A DNA stretch of 64,000 nucleotides from Cherax quadricarinatus (GCF_038502225.1 NC_091357.1:5117725-5181724); one strand, 5' to 3'. Counted from the first letter of the stretch, positions 49,172 to 60,175 are shown. The notes: generated by a model from the letters alone, not told the origin. A program made the numbers and translations.

Positions 49172-50629
49172 ATGATTGATCACGTTGACCCTGATCTGAA
49201 CCTCCATAATCTGACACCCAATCAAAACCTATTGGAAAGTAACTGCCTTTATTACACAGCATCACAAGCCACCACTATCCTAAACAATGCTAACAGTCTA
49301 TCAGTACTTAACCACAACATCAGATCCTTAAGCAAACACTATGATGACCTCCTAGCACTCCTTGAATCACTAAAGACACCCTTCTCCTGCATTATTCTTA
49401 CTGAGACCTGGCTTAAGCAGGACACAATAGATATCTACCCTCTACCAGGATACACAGCAGTTCACAACTGCAGACCAAACCAAGTTGGGGGTGGTATTGC
49501 AATCTATTACTCTAACCAATTATCTTGTCTTAGCACCACTTGCTTTAGTGATGAATATGGGGAATACATTTTTGCTAATTTTACTGTAAAAAACCTTAAG
49601 ACGCCTATAACAATCGGTGCCATTTACCGGATACCTCACACAAACATCCCAAATTTCAGTGAGAAATTAAAGTCACTAATAACAAACAGACAAATGAATA
49701 AGCACCACCTTCTCTTAGCTGGAGACTTCAACATCAACCTTGGCTTACTAGATGATCAGCCTGTAACTGATTTCATCAACAATATGAACAACACACTTCT
49801 CATACCAACGATAACTAAACCAACCAGGCTCACTGAGACAAGTGCAACCATAATAGACCACATATGGACCAATATACTAGCCCCCCTTAAATCAGGGATA
49901 ATCACAGATAGCACTACAGACCACTACCCTACCTTCCTCCTGACAAACATTAGTAAACCACCACTTGAATACAAAGTCTCATTTAGACTCCATGACGAGG
50001 CCTCAGTAAGGAAGTTCACAGCTGACCTAGAGACTGTTGACTGGCCTACAGAATTCTCCAAGGCCAATGGTATTGATGACTGGACAGACATTTTTCTTAA
50101 CAAATTACTTAGACTATACAACAAACATTGTCCTATAAAAACAAAACAGATCACAAACAAACGGCTTGGTTACCCATGGCTAACCAGCACCATTCGGAAA
50201 TCCATTGACAAGAAACACCAATATGAAAAGCAATATAGACAGGGCTTAATACACAAAGATATTCTTAAACACTATTCATCAGCTGTCACCAAAGTAATAA
50301 AGAAAGCCAAACAACTATACTACTCCAGTAGATTCACAGACACTAGAGGAGATATAAAAAAGACCTGGAAAACACTCTCTCAGATTCTAGGGACCCACAA
50401 ACTGAGAAAAACCAAGAATATTGTCCTAACTAAACCTAATGAAACACCACTACATCCCACTGACACAGCTAACAAGATAAACGACTTCTTCTCAACCATA
50501 GGATCTAATCTCGCCAGTAAAATCCCACATACCTATGCCCATGCCGGGGACTACCTAGATGGGAATTTCCCTAATTCCTTCTATCTTGCACCAACTGAGC
50601 CCACGGAAGTCACCGAGATTATAAAGTAA
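49172..50629 (+). CDS. L2-like LINE ORF2, endonuclease part
   Basis: 485 codons to a TAA at 50627-50629. The APE-type endonuclease shows NHNIRSL (47-53), LTETWLKQD (76-84), GGGIAIYYS (106-114), LLAGDFNINL (181-190), IIDHIWTN (227-234) and a terminal TDHYPTF (249-255) with the D-H catalytic pair. A basic linker leads toward RT. The stop interrupts an otherwise continuous frame (EIIK, stop, LKNNSGNLSHVPP), so this is a truncated product of a single mutation. It would nick target DNA to prime reverse transcription. Confidence 0.87.
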   Translation: MIDHVDPDLNLHNLTPNQNLLESNCLYYTASQATTILNNANSLSVLNHNIRSLSKHYDDLLALLESLKTPFSCIILTETWLKQDTIDIYPLPGYTAVHNCRPNQVGGGIAIYYSNQLSCLSTTCFSDEYGEYIFANFTVKNLKTPITIGAIYRIPHTNIPNFSEKLKSLITNRQMNKHHLLLAGDFNINLGLLDDQPVTDFINNMNNTLLIPTITKPTRLTETSATIIDHIWTNILAPLKSGIITDSTTDHYPTFLLTNISKPPLEYKVSFRLHDEASVRKFTADLETVDWPTEFSKANGIDDWTDIFLNKLLRLYNKHCPIKTKQITNKRLGYPWLTSTIRKSIDKKHQYEKQYRQGLIHKDILKHYSSAVTKVIKKAKQLYYSSRFTDTRGDIKKTWKTLSQILGTHKLRKTKNIVLTKPNETPLHPTDTANKINDFFSTIGSNLASKIPHTYAHAGDYLDGNFPNSFYLAPTEPTEVTEIIK

Positions 50630-52124
50630 CTTAAAAATAACTCAGGGAATCTGTCTCATGTCCCACCATTACTGTACAAGCGAGCGGCCCATGTCCTTTC
50701 GCATGCTATTTCATTACTTTTTAACAAGTCACTAGAGACTAGCACCTTCCCGAAACTACTCAAGATGGCAAGGGTTACACCAATACATAAAGGTGGTGAC
50801 CCTACAGACTTAAACAACTGTAGGCCAATATCTAACTTACCATTGCTATACAAAATCTTTGATAAACTCGTGCACAGGAGACTGTATTCATTTATAACGG
50901 CTCAAAACATACTCAACCCCTGCCAATTTGGATTCAGGAAAAATAAAAGCACTAATGATGCAATCATAAAAATGCTAGATCTGCTTTACACAGCATTGGA
51001 AAATAAGGAATATCCACTAGGAATTTTTATTGACCTAAGAAAAGCTTTTGACACAGTAGACCACGACATCCTACTCCACAAACTTGATCATTACGGTATA
51101 AGAGGCCATGCGCTTGCTTATTTCAAATCTTACATTACTAATAGGTATCAGTATGTCACCATTAAAGACAGCATCAGCAACACGGCCACTTGATACTGGA
51201 GTTCCACAGGGAAGTGTCCTTGGTCCCCTGCTCTTCCTCATATACATCAATGACCTTCCAAATGTATCCCAACACCTGAAACCCATTCTCTTTGCTGACG
51301 ACACGACTTATGTCATCTCTCACCCTAATCTTGCCACCCTCAACACCATTGTGAATGAGGAGCTGATTAAAATATCGACTTGGATGACAGCCAATAAACT
51401 TACGCTTTAACACTGACAAAACCTACTATATTATGTTTGGTAGCAGAGCAGGAGATGCACAAATTAACATTAAGATTGACAACACTCTAATTACCAGAAA
51501 TAATGGGGGCAAATTCCTAGGCTTATACCTTGACAACAACCTGAATTTCAGCACCCATATCCAGCATATAACCAAAAAAGTATCCAAAACGGTTGGGATC
51601 CTCTCCAAGATACGATACTACATGCCGCAAAATGCCCTTCTCACACTATACCACTCATTTATCCATACCTCACCTATGCTATTTGTGCTTGGGGATCAAC
51701 TGCAGCAACACACCTAAAGCCAATAATAACCCAACAAAAAGCTGCAGTAAGAATAATCACTAAATCCCATCCCTGGCAACACCCCCCCCCCCCACTCTTC
51801 ATAGACTTAAACTTACTCCCAGTTCAGTACATCCACACTTACTACTGTGCAATCTACATCTACAGGGCCTTAAACTCTAATATCAACCTTGACCTAAAAT
51901 GCTTTCTTGATAGTTGTGACAGAACCCACAGGCATAACACCAGACACAAACATCTCTATGACATTCCCCGTGTCTGACTAAACCTTTACAAAAATTCAAT
52001 GTATGTCAAAGGCCCTAAAATCTGGAATACCCTACCTGAGAACTCTAGAACTGCAGACACATTCATCACCTTCAAAACTACCATTAGAAAACATCTTATC
52101 TCCCTGATACACCCCGTCAACTAA
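50630..52124 (+). pseudogene. L2-like LINE ORF2, reverse transcriptase part
   Basis: After the TAA the same frame continues to 51193 (ARVTPIHKGGDPTDLNNCRPIS, FIDLRKAFDTVDHD). Frameshifts near 51185, 51405 and 51670 move it through [34 protein letters not shown] and YAICAWGSTAATH. A TGA at 51975 follows and the expected end is a TAA at 52122. A C13-14 run at about 51780 codes prolines and may hide a further indel. The RT catalytic box is present but the protein cannot be made. Confidence 0.85.
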
Positions 52125-52539
52125 CTACACGAATACCACCTGGTGGTTCACACTTACACTCACTCACTCATTTGACCATAAACAGAAATATTAATCTCAA
52201 TCTTAAAATAATGAATCCTGTGATACTCCAATACTGAAACTATGTACTGTGCCAAAACAAAAGCAGTCACATTGCTAAACTCACAAACTAGTATTTAGTC
52301 ACTTAGCCATAATACCAACTTACCTCATAATTTGTAATATTTTACAATTAAGAATAAAACTAAGTCTGCCCGAAATGCCTAGCCATGCTAAGCGTTCTAG
52401 TGGTACACTCTGTAATCACTATTTTACTACATGTAAACCAAACAATAACCAAATTTCTGTAAACTCAGCATTGTAATCCTTATAGAGAATAAACTTTGAA
52501 TTGAATACTAGACTAACTTAAGATTAAGGCAATAAAAGT

Positions 52540-52960
52540 GCAGTAATTTTATACATATGGCCATTAGGGGAGTCACAATGAATACAAGAGAATTAATGTT
52601 CTGTTAGTTCATGTTATATGGCTTTAGTAAGTTTGGTAGAGAATAATTAGTTTTGATTACTAACGTAAAGTGGACACAATGGAATGACTAACATTTGAGA
52701 AAATTACAGATATTAAGGGTAAGTATATATTGATTATATGTATTGAGCAATTGCAAGTATAGTTTTTACATATGTATTTATGATGGTCTGGGATAGGCTA
52801 AGGAGATGAGGTGTTTTCTAACTGTAGTTTTAAAAATGATAGCTGAACCAGTGTTTCTGGAGATTTCTGGCAGAGTTCCAGATTTTGAGCTTTAGGATAA
52901 CCTAAAAATGTCAGTGACTTATTTCCATTGGGGTCCTTGTACCTGTGCCTAAATAAACTT
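52540..52960 (-). mobile_element. L2-like LINE and SINE debris, inverted
   Basis: 52560-52880 parallels 3680-3990 ('ttagttcatgttatatggctt', 'gggataggctaaggagatga'), an L2-type 3' region on minus. It is tail-to-tail with the plus-strand L2-like element. 52905-52945 is a SINE body piece ('gtcagtgacttatttccatt'). Confidence 0.6.
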
Positions 52961-53159
52961 ACTAAGGAAGGACATACAAATGTTCTGCATAATCAGTAGC
53001 TTCTCAATTAGCTTGTACCCCATTCTACCTATTACCTGCAACTCTTGTAAGCTTTCCTTAGAAAAACCTCAATTTTCATGCACAAAGTAGTTACGTATTA
53101 TATTAACAACTTTTGCAATGTAGACTCCTATCCACAACATTTTTATCCTATATTAATGT

Positions 53160-53231
53160 GGCCTGTTGGTCTAGGGGTATGATTCTCGCTTAGGGTGCGA
53201 GAGGTCCCGGGTTCAACTCCCGGACAGGCCC
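53160..53231 (+). tRNA. tRNA-Pro (AGG)
   Basis: 72 nt, acceptor GGCCTGT/ACAGGCC, discriminator C, anticodon AGG at 53192-53194 in loop TTAGGGT with stem CTCGC/GCGAG, and T-arm GGTTCAACTCC. No intron. It has no strong T-run directly downstream. Confidence 0.95.
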
Positions 53232-53539
53232 GGGTGATTTTTGAAACAGTATATTCCACAATTAAAAAACAAATATAAGGATTTTGTTACTGTTGTAACC
53301 AGCTACTTTGATTGCATCACGAAACTCCTGGTAGTTTTCAGGTTATGGCTTGTCTAAATTCTGGTCTTAGAGTATGAGAAAACCATTTTCTATTTTAAGG
53401 AGAGTCTTGTATATAACGCACTCCTTCAATTAGATAGTAAGATAATTCATTTATTTTAGTAAATGTAGAGAATAAGCTGTTCGAAGATGTATTTCTCTGA
53501 ACTACAGTGTTAAGAGTGGTTTTACATACTTTATCAGTA

Positions 53540-53607
53540 GTATGGTGGTTTAGGGTTATTCTCGTTGAGGCTGCGAGAGATGTCGCTCTCAACTCCCGGA
53601 CAGGTTC
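53540..53607 (+). pseudogene. tRNA-Pro pseudogene
   Basis: Aligns to the neighbouring tRNA-Pro genes. It keeps the anticodon arm (CTCG...GCGAG, AGG) and 'caactcccggacagg' but has lost acceptor pairing ('gtatggt' against 'acaggtt') and the T-arm. Confidence 0.85.
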
Positions 53608-53686
53608 AAGTTTTTGAACTGTTCATTGTGAAGTTTAATTTATAAATTGAAGGCAAAAAGAGTATAGTCGAGATCTAGGGTCACTG

Positions 53687-53758
53687 GGCCTGTTGGTCTA
53701 GAGGTATGATTCTCGCTTCGGGTGCGAGAGGTCCCGGGTTCAATTCCCGGACAGGCCC
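53687..53758 (+). tRNA. tRNA-Pro (CGG)
   Basis: 72 nt with a perfect acceptor stem, anticodon CGG at 53719-53721, and T-arm GGTTCAATTCC. It differs from the AGG gene at only a few positions. Confidence 0.95.
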
Positions 53759-53822
53759 TCCTTTAGTCATTTCTAAATGATGATGAACAATGACATATGA
53801 TTTGTCAGCGTGTTTTGTCAGT

Positions 53823-53894
53823 GGCCTGTTGGTCTAGGGGTATGATTCCTGCTTTGGGTGCAGGAGGTCCCGGGTTCAAATCCCGGACAGGCCC
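53823..53894 (+). tRNA. tRNA-Pro (TGG)
   Basis: 72 nt with a perfect acceptor stem, anticodon TGG at 53855-53857 with stem CCTGC/GCAGG, and T-arm GGTTCAAATCC. A T7 terminator-like run lies about 25 bp downstream (53920-53927). The 40048 copy is nearly identical. Confidence 0.95.
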
Positions 53895-53929
53895 AAATCT
53901 ATTTTAAGATAAATGATTATTTTTTTTAG

Positions 53930-55200
53930 AACTGAAATTTTGCGTAATAGTGTCTGAGGAAGTGACTCTCGCTCACGGCGATAGTGATGTAAATCACTAA
54001 CGTTTCTTTATCATTGCCACATTATTAGTGATATATATGTTAGTGTGATTATTTGCTTAGATGTTTATCATTGTTATAGTGATCGCCGGGTCACCAACTG
54101 GACAAGACCCGGGCCGAGACAATGCCACATCGAATCGAATTATAGTGTGATTTTTATCCTGAAGGAAACGGAATACGGAATTAGTTCCATGTAATTATGC
54201 TTCAAAAAAAGTTGTATATAGTGTTATTTTAAGCTTATTTCTCATATCTGAACAGAAAATATAGTTTATTTATAGTCCACATACTGTTGTACAGACAAAA
54301 AAATTTAAACTTACACAACTGCCATACATCGGTTGTGTATTTAATTTAACGAAGGATAACTCGTAACAGTTAGTGGGACTTTATCATTAATAATAAGATA
54401 TTTATAGTGGTCATATTTCATGTTCTAAGCAAAGATATATTTAGTTTCATATACGAAACGCTCTCAGAGAAGGGAAAGCCCGTTCTGAACACTATCTTAC
54501 AGAACAACGACTCTCAATGATATCGCAAATCGTTAATTGAATTTTCCTCGGCACGACTAGGAATACTTTATCAGATTGATTGCCACGTAAAGGATGATCT
54601 GACTGATTGTCGTAAGTATTCAGACCAGTTATAGTGCTGGGTGACTTGCACTTTAATAGTACAAATATAGACCAATAGCTTGCCCCTACACAGAGCCTTG
54701 TATAAAGTTTAGATTACCTGGGATTGTATAATATATGCACTGACACCTCCATTTGTACCCAGAGCTATACTTCATACCACACCCAGTCATATACATTAAA
54801 GACAAGTCAAGTATAATCTGTCATACCAATACTTCTTGATATTAACAAGGAATATGGTGAATGGTCATTAAAGTTAAAAGTTTCTTTTCACAAGTTTACT
54901 CAGACAATTAGTAACCGTAGGGTTACTAGGGTAACTTATAGTTATTCTAACAAAATAAGTTGACAGCATAACAGTAGTAATATTGCAGCCTCAATATATC
55001 CACTGCTCATTGAGCATCAACTCGAATCTCTTTCCTCCAAAACAGTTCTGCTAGTGTCAGCCTTTTTTTTTTTTACCGTTCCAGTTGTCCTTTTCAAACA
55101 TTTAATTACCTTAATACGTTGAATGTTCTTATAGGTCGAAGCATTTTGTAAATTATTTAATTTCCTTCCAGTGTGCCCCCCCCCCCCCAGGCCATTTGCT
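53930..55200. other. no assigned gene
   Basis: AT-rich sequence. It contains a small 'cgccgggtcaccaactgg' phrase at 54080 and T and C runs at 55064 and 55177. No exon, RNA or complete repeat is supported. Confidence 0.4.
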
Positions 55201-55209
55201 TAGGACTCC

Positions 55210-55600
55210 TCGGTTTTCTGCATGAGACTAAGCCTTTGGTGCTAGTTTCACCTATAGAGTAGGCTTCTTCAGTCAAATACAGAGGCATCAAGTGTAGTAG
55301 TGAAATGAAGATGATGTAATCAGTGCATCAACCTTGGAGAGAGATTAATTGAGGTTGTCAGTCCCTCAGCCTAGAGAAGAGTTCAGCTTCATGGTCTGGA
55401 ACGATATGAAGCTGAAGGTTAGAGAGGTGGAAGATCTTGATATTGCAGGGGACGGGATTCACTAGTAGAAGCAAGCAGGCGGGTCCCTTTGGAATTCAAC
55501 CCTTCTCACTTACAACTAGTAGTTACGCGATAAAGTGTGGAAGTCCTCTTTACTAAGATACCATTGTGTTGCAGTGTCTGACAGTTATGTTGATAATGGT
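55210..55600 (+). repeat. dispersed repeat, second copy of the 27.88 kb family
   Basis: 'gatgatgtaatcagtgcatc', 'gtccctcagcct' and 'gtgttgcagtgtctgacag' in the same order as 27880-28270, with heavy divergence between them. It ends at the TA microsatellite. Confidence 0.55.
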
Positions 55601-55613
55601 ATGTATGTGTGTG

Positions 55614-55617
<4 letters not shown>

Positions 55618-55694
<77 letters not shown>
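55618..55694 (+). repeat. (TA)n microsatellite
   Basis: About 38 TA units immediately before the 5'-truncated RTE copy. Confidence 0.97.
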
Positions 55695-55698
<4 letters not shown>

Positions 55699-57050
55699 CT
55701 AAAAAGGTCTTTGTGGCATTTATGGATTTGGAAAAGGCGTATGACAGGGTGGATAGGGGGGCAATGTGGCAGATGTTGCAGGTGTATGGTGTAGGAGGTA
55801 GGTTACTGAAAGCAGTGAAGAGTTTTTACGAGGATAGTGAGGCTCAAGTTAGAGTATGTAGGAAAGAGGGAAATTATTTCCTAGTAAAAGTAGGCCTTAG
55901 ACAAGGATGTGTGATGTCACCGTGGTTGTTTAATATATTTATAGATGGGGTTGTAAGAGAAGTAAATGTGAGGGTCTTGGCAAGAGGCGTGGAGTTAAAA
56001 GATAAAGAATCACACAAAGTGGGAGTTCTCACAGTTGATCTTTGCTGATGACACTGTGCTCTTAGGAGATTCTGAAGAGAAGCTGCAGAGATTGGTGGAT
56101 GAATTTGGTAGGGTGTGCAAAAGAAGAAAATTAAAAGTGAATACAGGAAAGAGTAAGGTAATGAGGATAACAAAAAGATTAGGTGATGAAAGATTGGATA
56201 TCAGATTGGAAGGGGAGAGTATGGAGGAGGTGAATGTATTCAGATATTTGGGAGTAGACGTGTCAGCAGATGGGTCTATGAAAGATGAGGTGAATCATAG
56301 AATTGATGAGGGGAAAAGGGTGAGCGGTGCACTTAGGAGTCTGTGGAGACAAAGAACTTTGTCCTTGGAGGCAAAGAGGGGAATGTATGAGAGTATAGTT
56401 TTACCAATGCTCTTATATGGGTGTGAAGCATGGGTGATGAATGTTACAGCGAGGAGAAGGCTGGAGGCAGTGGAGATGTCATGTCTGAGGGCAATGTGTG
56501 GTGTGAATATAATGCAGAGAATTCGTAGTTTGGAAGTTAGGAGGAGGTGCGGGATTACCAAAACTGTTGTCCAGAGGGCTGAGGAAGGGTTGTTGAGGTG
56601 GTTCGGACATATAGAGAGAATGAAGTGAAACAGAGTGACTTCAAGAGTGTATCAGTCTGTAGTGGAAGGAAGGCGGGGTAGGGGTCGGCCTAGGAAAGGT
56701 TGGAGGGAGGGGGTAAACGAGGTTTTGTGTGCTAGGGGCTTGGACTTCCAGCAGGCATGCGTGAGCGTGTTTGATAGGAGTGAATGGAGACAAATGGTTT
56801 TTAATTCTTGACGTGCTGTTGGAGTGTGAGCAAAGTAACATTTATGAAGGGGTTCAGGGAAACCTGCAGGCCGGACTTGAGTCCTGGAGATGGGAAGTAC
56901 AGTGCCTGCACTCTGAAGGAGGGGTGTTAATGTTGCAGTTTAAAAACTGTAGTGTAAAGCACCCTTCTGGCAAGACAGTGATGGAGTGAATGATGGTGAA
57001 AGTTTTTCTTTTTTGGGCCACCCTGCCTTGGTGGGAATCGGCCAGTGTGA
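55695..57050 (+). mobile_element. RTE-like LINE, third copy, 5'-truncated
   Basis: It starts in the RT at KKVFVAFMDLEKAYDRVDRG and is very close to the 6-9.6 kb copy. A small deletion near 56015 shifts the frame before FADDTVLLGD (frame 56035-56628), and a W-to-stop-type change ends that frame at 56628 (ERMK, stop). The 3' UTR is complete to 'atcggccagtgtgata', where (TA)n resumes. Confidence 0.9.
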
Positions 57051-57059
57051 TATATATAT

Positions 57060-57132
<73 letters not shown>

Positions 57133-57143
57133 TATATATATAT
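57051..57143 (+). repeat. (TA)n microsatellite
   Basis: TA tract after the RTE copy, interrupted once by 'tc' at 57060 and once by 'ata' near 57125. Confidence 0.96.
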
Positions 57144-57149
57144 GCAAAA

Positions 57150-57581
57150 CAACCACTCTGAAAGAATAGAGAAATTCCAAGCGCTTTTCGTGACTAACAT
57201 TATCAAGGAAATATGAAAGTGAAGAATCCAAGGAAGCTATATAAGGGGTCCGGCCAGCACCTCACTATCAGATCCCACAACGGTTAAACACGTGACGCGC
57301 GGCAAGCCAACTTGGATAGGTCCTTTGCACAACTCACCCCTAAGCTATTCTACCCAAGAAAATTTAAAAATTATTTGTCCAGTGTATTATTAAATTCTTC
57401 CCAAATTCTATTAATTATAAATGGATCTAATTTATATAAACCAAAGGAAATATTCATATTATTGTCAAAACTGCTTTTTATGAAACAAGATTCAATTATA
57501 TTCCTGTCGACCATGGACTTGCTTTATACTACTTTCTCAACTTTTTGAAAATCAATTGGATGGTTAAAATCTCTTACATGA

Positions 57582-57590
<9 letters not shown>
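57150..57590 (-). mobile_element. Penelope-like element, GIY-YIG C-terminal fragment
   Basis: The minus strand from about 57580 reads HVRDFNHPIDFQKVEKVV, one stop, then SMVDRNIIESCFI, NMNISFGLYKLDPFIINRI and WEEFNN. The H-x-R...H-x-I then R-x-x-I-E-S pattern is the end of the GIY-YIG endonuclease of Penelope-like retroelements. A non-coding 3' part with 'ggccggaccccttatatagc' follows to about 57150. No RT part is present. Confidence 0.7.
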
Positions 57591-57656
<66 letters not shown>

Positions 57657-57673
57657 GTGTGTGTGTGTGTGTG
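57587..57673 (+). repeat. (TA)n(TG)n microsatellite
   Basis: About 33 TA units followed by about 9 TG units. Confidence 0.96.
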
Positions 57674-57760
57674 CCGAATAGGTAAAACTTGAGATTTCGC
57701 TTAAATAGCAACGCTCTTCTTGCCAATAAGGCAAGCGAAATTTATCGAAAGGTCCAAATT
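57674..57760 (+). repeat. truncated GTGCCGAATA-family copy
   Basis: Begins 'gtgccgaataggtaaaactt', then 'cttaaatagcaacgctcttc' and 'ggcaagcgaaattta'. Only the left about 85 bp of the element at 22308 is present. Confidence 0.75.
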
Positions 57761-57769
57761 ACATCCCAT

Positions 57770-58590
57770 TTTAATAACGTAATTATTTTTTTTTTTCAAA
57801 TTTAAATATTCTAAATTTAGGAAAATTAAAAATTTCCCACAGCTGGCTTGATTTTGGCAAAAAAAAAATCTTGTGGATAAGAGAGCTGTGTTAGGCTTAC
57901 ACTTCAGTAGGTTCACTGGTAAACAAAACACAGATAATTTGTTATAATAATTATATTGCATCAGCAGTACTTTAAAATGAATTATTATTAATACTCTTAG
58001 GTTTAAGAGAGTTGTAAAGTCAGGGGAAGAGAGGAAAAGAGTATTAATCCAAAAGTTGAGAAGAACTTGTGGACGTCGATGTTCTTTTGTTAACTTGGTA
58101 TGGGTGTGGAGAGTTACACTGACTGACACGCACATTCTTGTGGAAAATATGAGTTGCCTAGGATGTAAGACATAAGACAGAGTATTGATGGAGTAACAGT
58201 AGTTCCCCAAGCTTGCTATCGTGTACCAAAAACTGGGTTAAGGCGACCACGAAGGAAATATGGAGTAATTGTTTGCAGGTGGGTCACTGTGTGACGTGGC
58301 CAGGCTGACTAAATGCCACATGATCGTTCTGTAAATATTTATCCACTGAAGATAGTTATTTTTGTGTACAAGTGGTTTAAATTTCATCTGCTGTCTGAAC
58401 AAGAGGCAGGATAAGTTTCAGAGGAAGAGTTTGACTTCTCATCAATGTATTTCCCTAGACATTTTTGGGTATTAGTGAGCGGGACCCTAAACCAACGTAA
58501 CAAACCATGTTCTTGAGAGAAAAGCCTAGCATTTTATTTTTTATATATCCAGGATATTTCCACATTCTTTAAAATTTCAGCGTTGTATGA
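57770..58590. other. no assigned gene
   Basis: The minus frame 58210-57701 is open for 169 codons but has an unbiased, AT-rich composition with no motif. I regard it as chance. No other signal. Confidence 0.4.
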
Positions 58591-58597
58591 GTAGCGG

Positions 58598-58915
58598 GTT
58601 TATCGTGGCCTGGTGGCAAAAGCTCTCGCTTCACACGGTGAGGGTCCGGGTTCGATTCGCTGCGAAGGGTTGGAAACATCGGACGTGTTTCCTGACGCTG
58701 GTTGTCTATGTTCACCCATTAGTGAAATGAGTACCTGGGTGTTAGTCGATTGGTGTGGGTCGCATCCTGGGACAAAACTGACCTAATTTGCCCGAAATGC
58801 CCAGCATAAAAAGCGGCTTTCTATATACTGTAGTAGTATGTCATTGATGTCAGCTAGGTCTGTATACCTTGTACATATACTTGTAGTAAATAAAGATATT
58901 ATTATAAATAGTATA
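58598..58915 (+). repeat. tRNA-derived SINE with L2-type 3' tail
   Basis: Pol III A-box-like TGGCCTGGTGG and B-box-like GGTTCGATTCG in the head. The shared SINE body follows ('gagtacctgggtgttagtcg', 'gtgggtcgcatcctggg'). The 3' domain holds 'tttgcccgaaatgcccagcat', and the end 'tgtagtaaataaagat' carries a polyadenylation-like AATAAA. The tail motif matches the L2-like LINE 3' UTR at 52.38 kb. Confidence 0.83.
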
Positions 58916-59009
58916 GATATCTAACTTGTTTAGTGAATAAAGGTGTACGTAACAACATGCAAGTCAACAAAATGCTAATACCTCATCCCTGGAGACTGTC
59001 ATTATATTC

Positions 59010-59130
59010 ATGGGGCAGCGCTAAACCCGTTGAGGTCTTACAGATCGTGAAGAAATGGGAGGCAGTCATGTTTGATCTAAAGGGAGGATAGGTGAAATTC
59101 CTTGGATCAAGAGCCCCTTGAGGGGCATCC
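59010..59130 (+). repeat. 'gcgctaaaccc' family copy
   Basis: 'catggggcagcgctaaacccg' to 'ggatcaagagccccttgagg', with the middle diverged and shortened. Confidence 0.7.
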
Positions 59131-59134
59131 AAGG

Positions 59135-60070
59135 GAGAGAAGACAATTACAACCTAGCCGATAACACTAGACATTACCCAAGCTAACTTTACGTTGTACA
59201 CTATATTATTATTTTTTTTATTTATTATTATTATTTTGTTATATGGAAGATAGGTACATGCAGACGTGTATGTCTGTGTATATATAATGACAGTTTAGTT
59301 TCTGTTTTCAGGATTTTAGTATTGTTAGTGTACAAGTGGATAACCCAGCGACGCTTGTGCAGTCGACAGGCTTTAACCCAAATACTGTAAATAAATAAAG
59401 TTTGGTATAATTACGCAAGTTTTTGATGAATTACAATTGTTTTACGTTGCAATGTGTGTGAATTACCTAGAATAAACCCTCACTTACCCCCCCACCCTCC
59501 GAAAAATTGAGTGACTTAAATTGTAGTCCTTGTACTGCTGGTAATAAGATATTCGAAATTACGATTAGTGTCATGCATGCAACCGTGATGAAAATATTAA
59601 AATAGCGAAGTGCTGAACTATGTCTCCACAAGACAGCTGACATAGGGGCTACAGGAAACCTGAGGGAAATGTCAGTGTTTACTAAAGTGCTGGTGGAGCT
59701 GCACGCTCAAAAGTACTCTCATTTTTTTTATAATTTTTTGAAGTACATTTAATGTTCTGATTGTTCATTATGTTCGACAAATTACCACATTAGTGAGCAC
59801 ATGGCCTTCTTTAAGTGCTTAGTGTGATACGAACCATGTTTGACTATTAACTAGTGGTTTTAAGTTGACTCGCTGTGTCAAGGTTTAACTTGACACGAGG
59901 CTACACTCCTGTGACTACAGAAATGTAAGTGTAGCTTTTATTTGTTAATGTGTTTTTTTTTTATTGCATCGTATAGACATGTATCATTTTTCTGTATATT
60001 TATAAAAGCATGTTCGAGTGTTAAGGAAGACACACCGAGCCTATGTATACTGGCTCCCTCACTCGTGTTA
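59135..60070. other. no assigned gene
   Basis: AT-rich, with TTA/TAT triplet runs at 59205-59240. No coding or RNA signal. Confidence 0.4.
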
Positions 60071-60079
60071 GTGTGACTG

Positions 60080-60175
60080 AAATGCTTGAAGTTGGACCGA
60101 AACGTTCTTCATAAGCTTTTCTCACCCCTTTGTGCGGGTTGTTTGTGTTCCAGTCACGGTATTGTGCCTTTTTGT
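60080..60175 (-). repeat. dispersed repeat, 'caataccgtgactgg' family
   Basis: The minus strand reads 'aggcacaataccgtgactgg', 'cacaaacaacccgcac' and 'gaacgtttcggtccaactt', the same order as at 62978-63075 and, in part, 36615-36690. Confidence 0.7.

Larger units (their letters stand above)
47465..52505 (+). mobile_element. L2-like LINE with two ORFs, 5'-truncated
   Basis: About 5 kb. It has the C-terminal part of ORF1 (to 47848), a 1.3-kb spacer with a tandem repeat (48400-49030), ORF2 with endonuclease (49172-50629) and RT (50630-52124, damaged), and a 3' UTR with 'gcccgaaatgcctagccat' ending 'gagaataaactttgaa'. The 5' end merges into the minisatellite zone. Clade inferred from ORF layout and motif wording. 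Confidence 0.85.

Noticed and set aside
53540..53607. fourth functional tRNA-Pro in the cluster
   Set aside because: Acceptor and T-arms no longer pair; only the anticodon arm is kept. Called a pseudogene.
55566..56048. 160-codon ORF with a long YI repeat
   Set aside because: The TA microsatellite is translated in frame and then runs into a truncated LINE RT. It is not a gene.
57701..58210. 169-codon minus ORF
   Set aside because: It overlaps a repeat end and AT-rich sequence and has no motif or codon signal.
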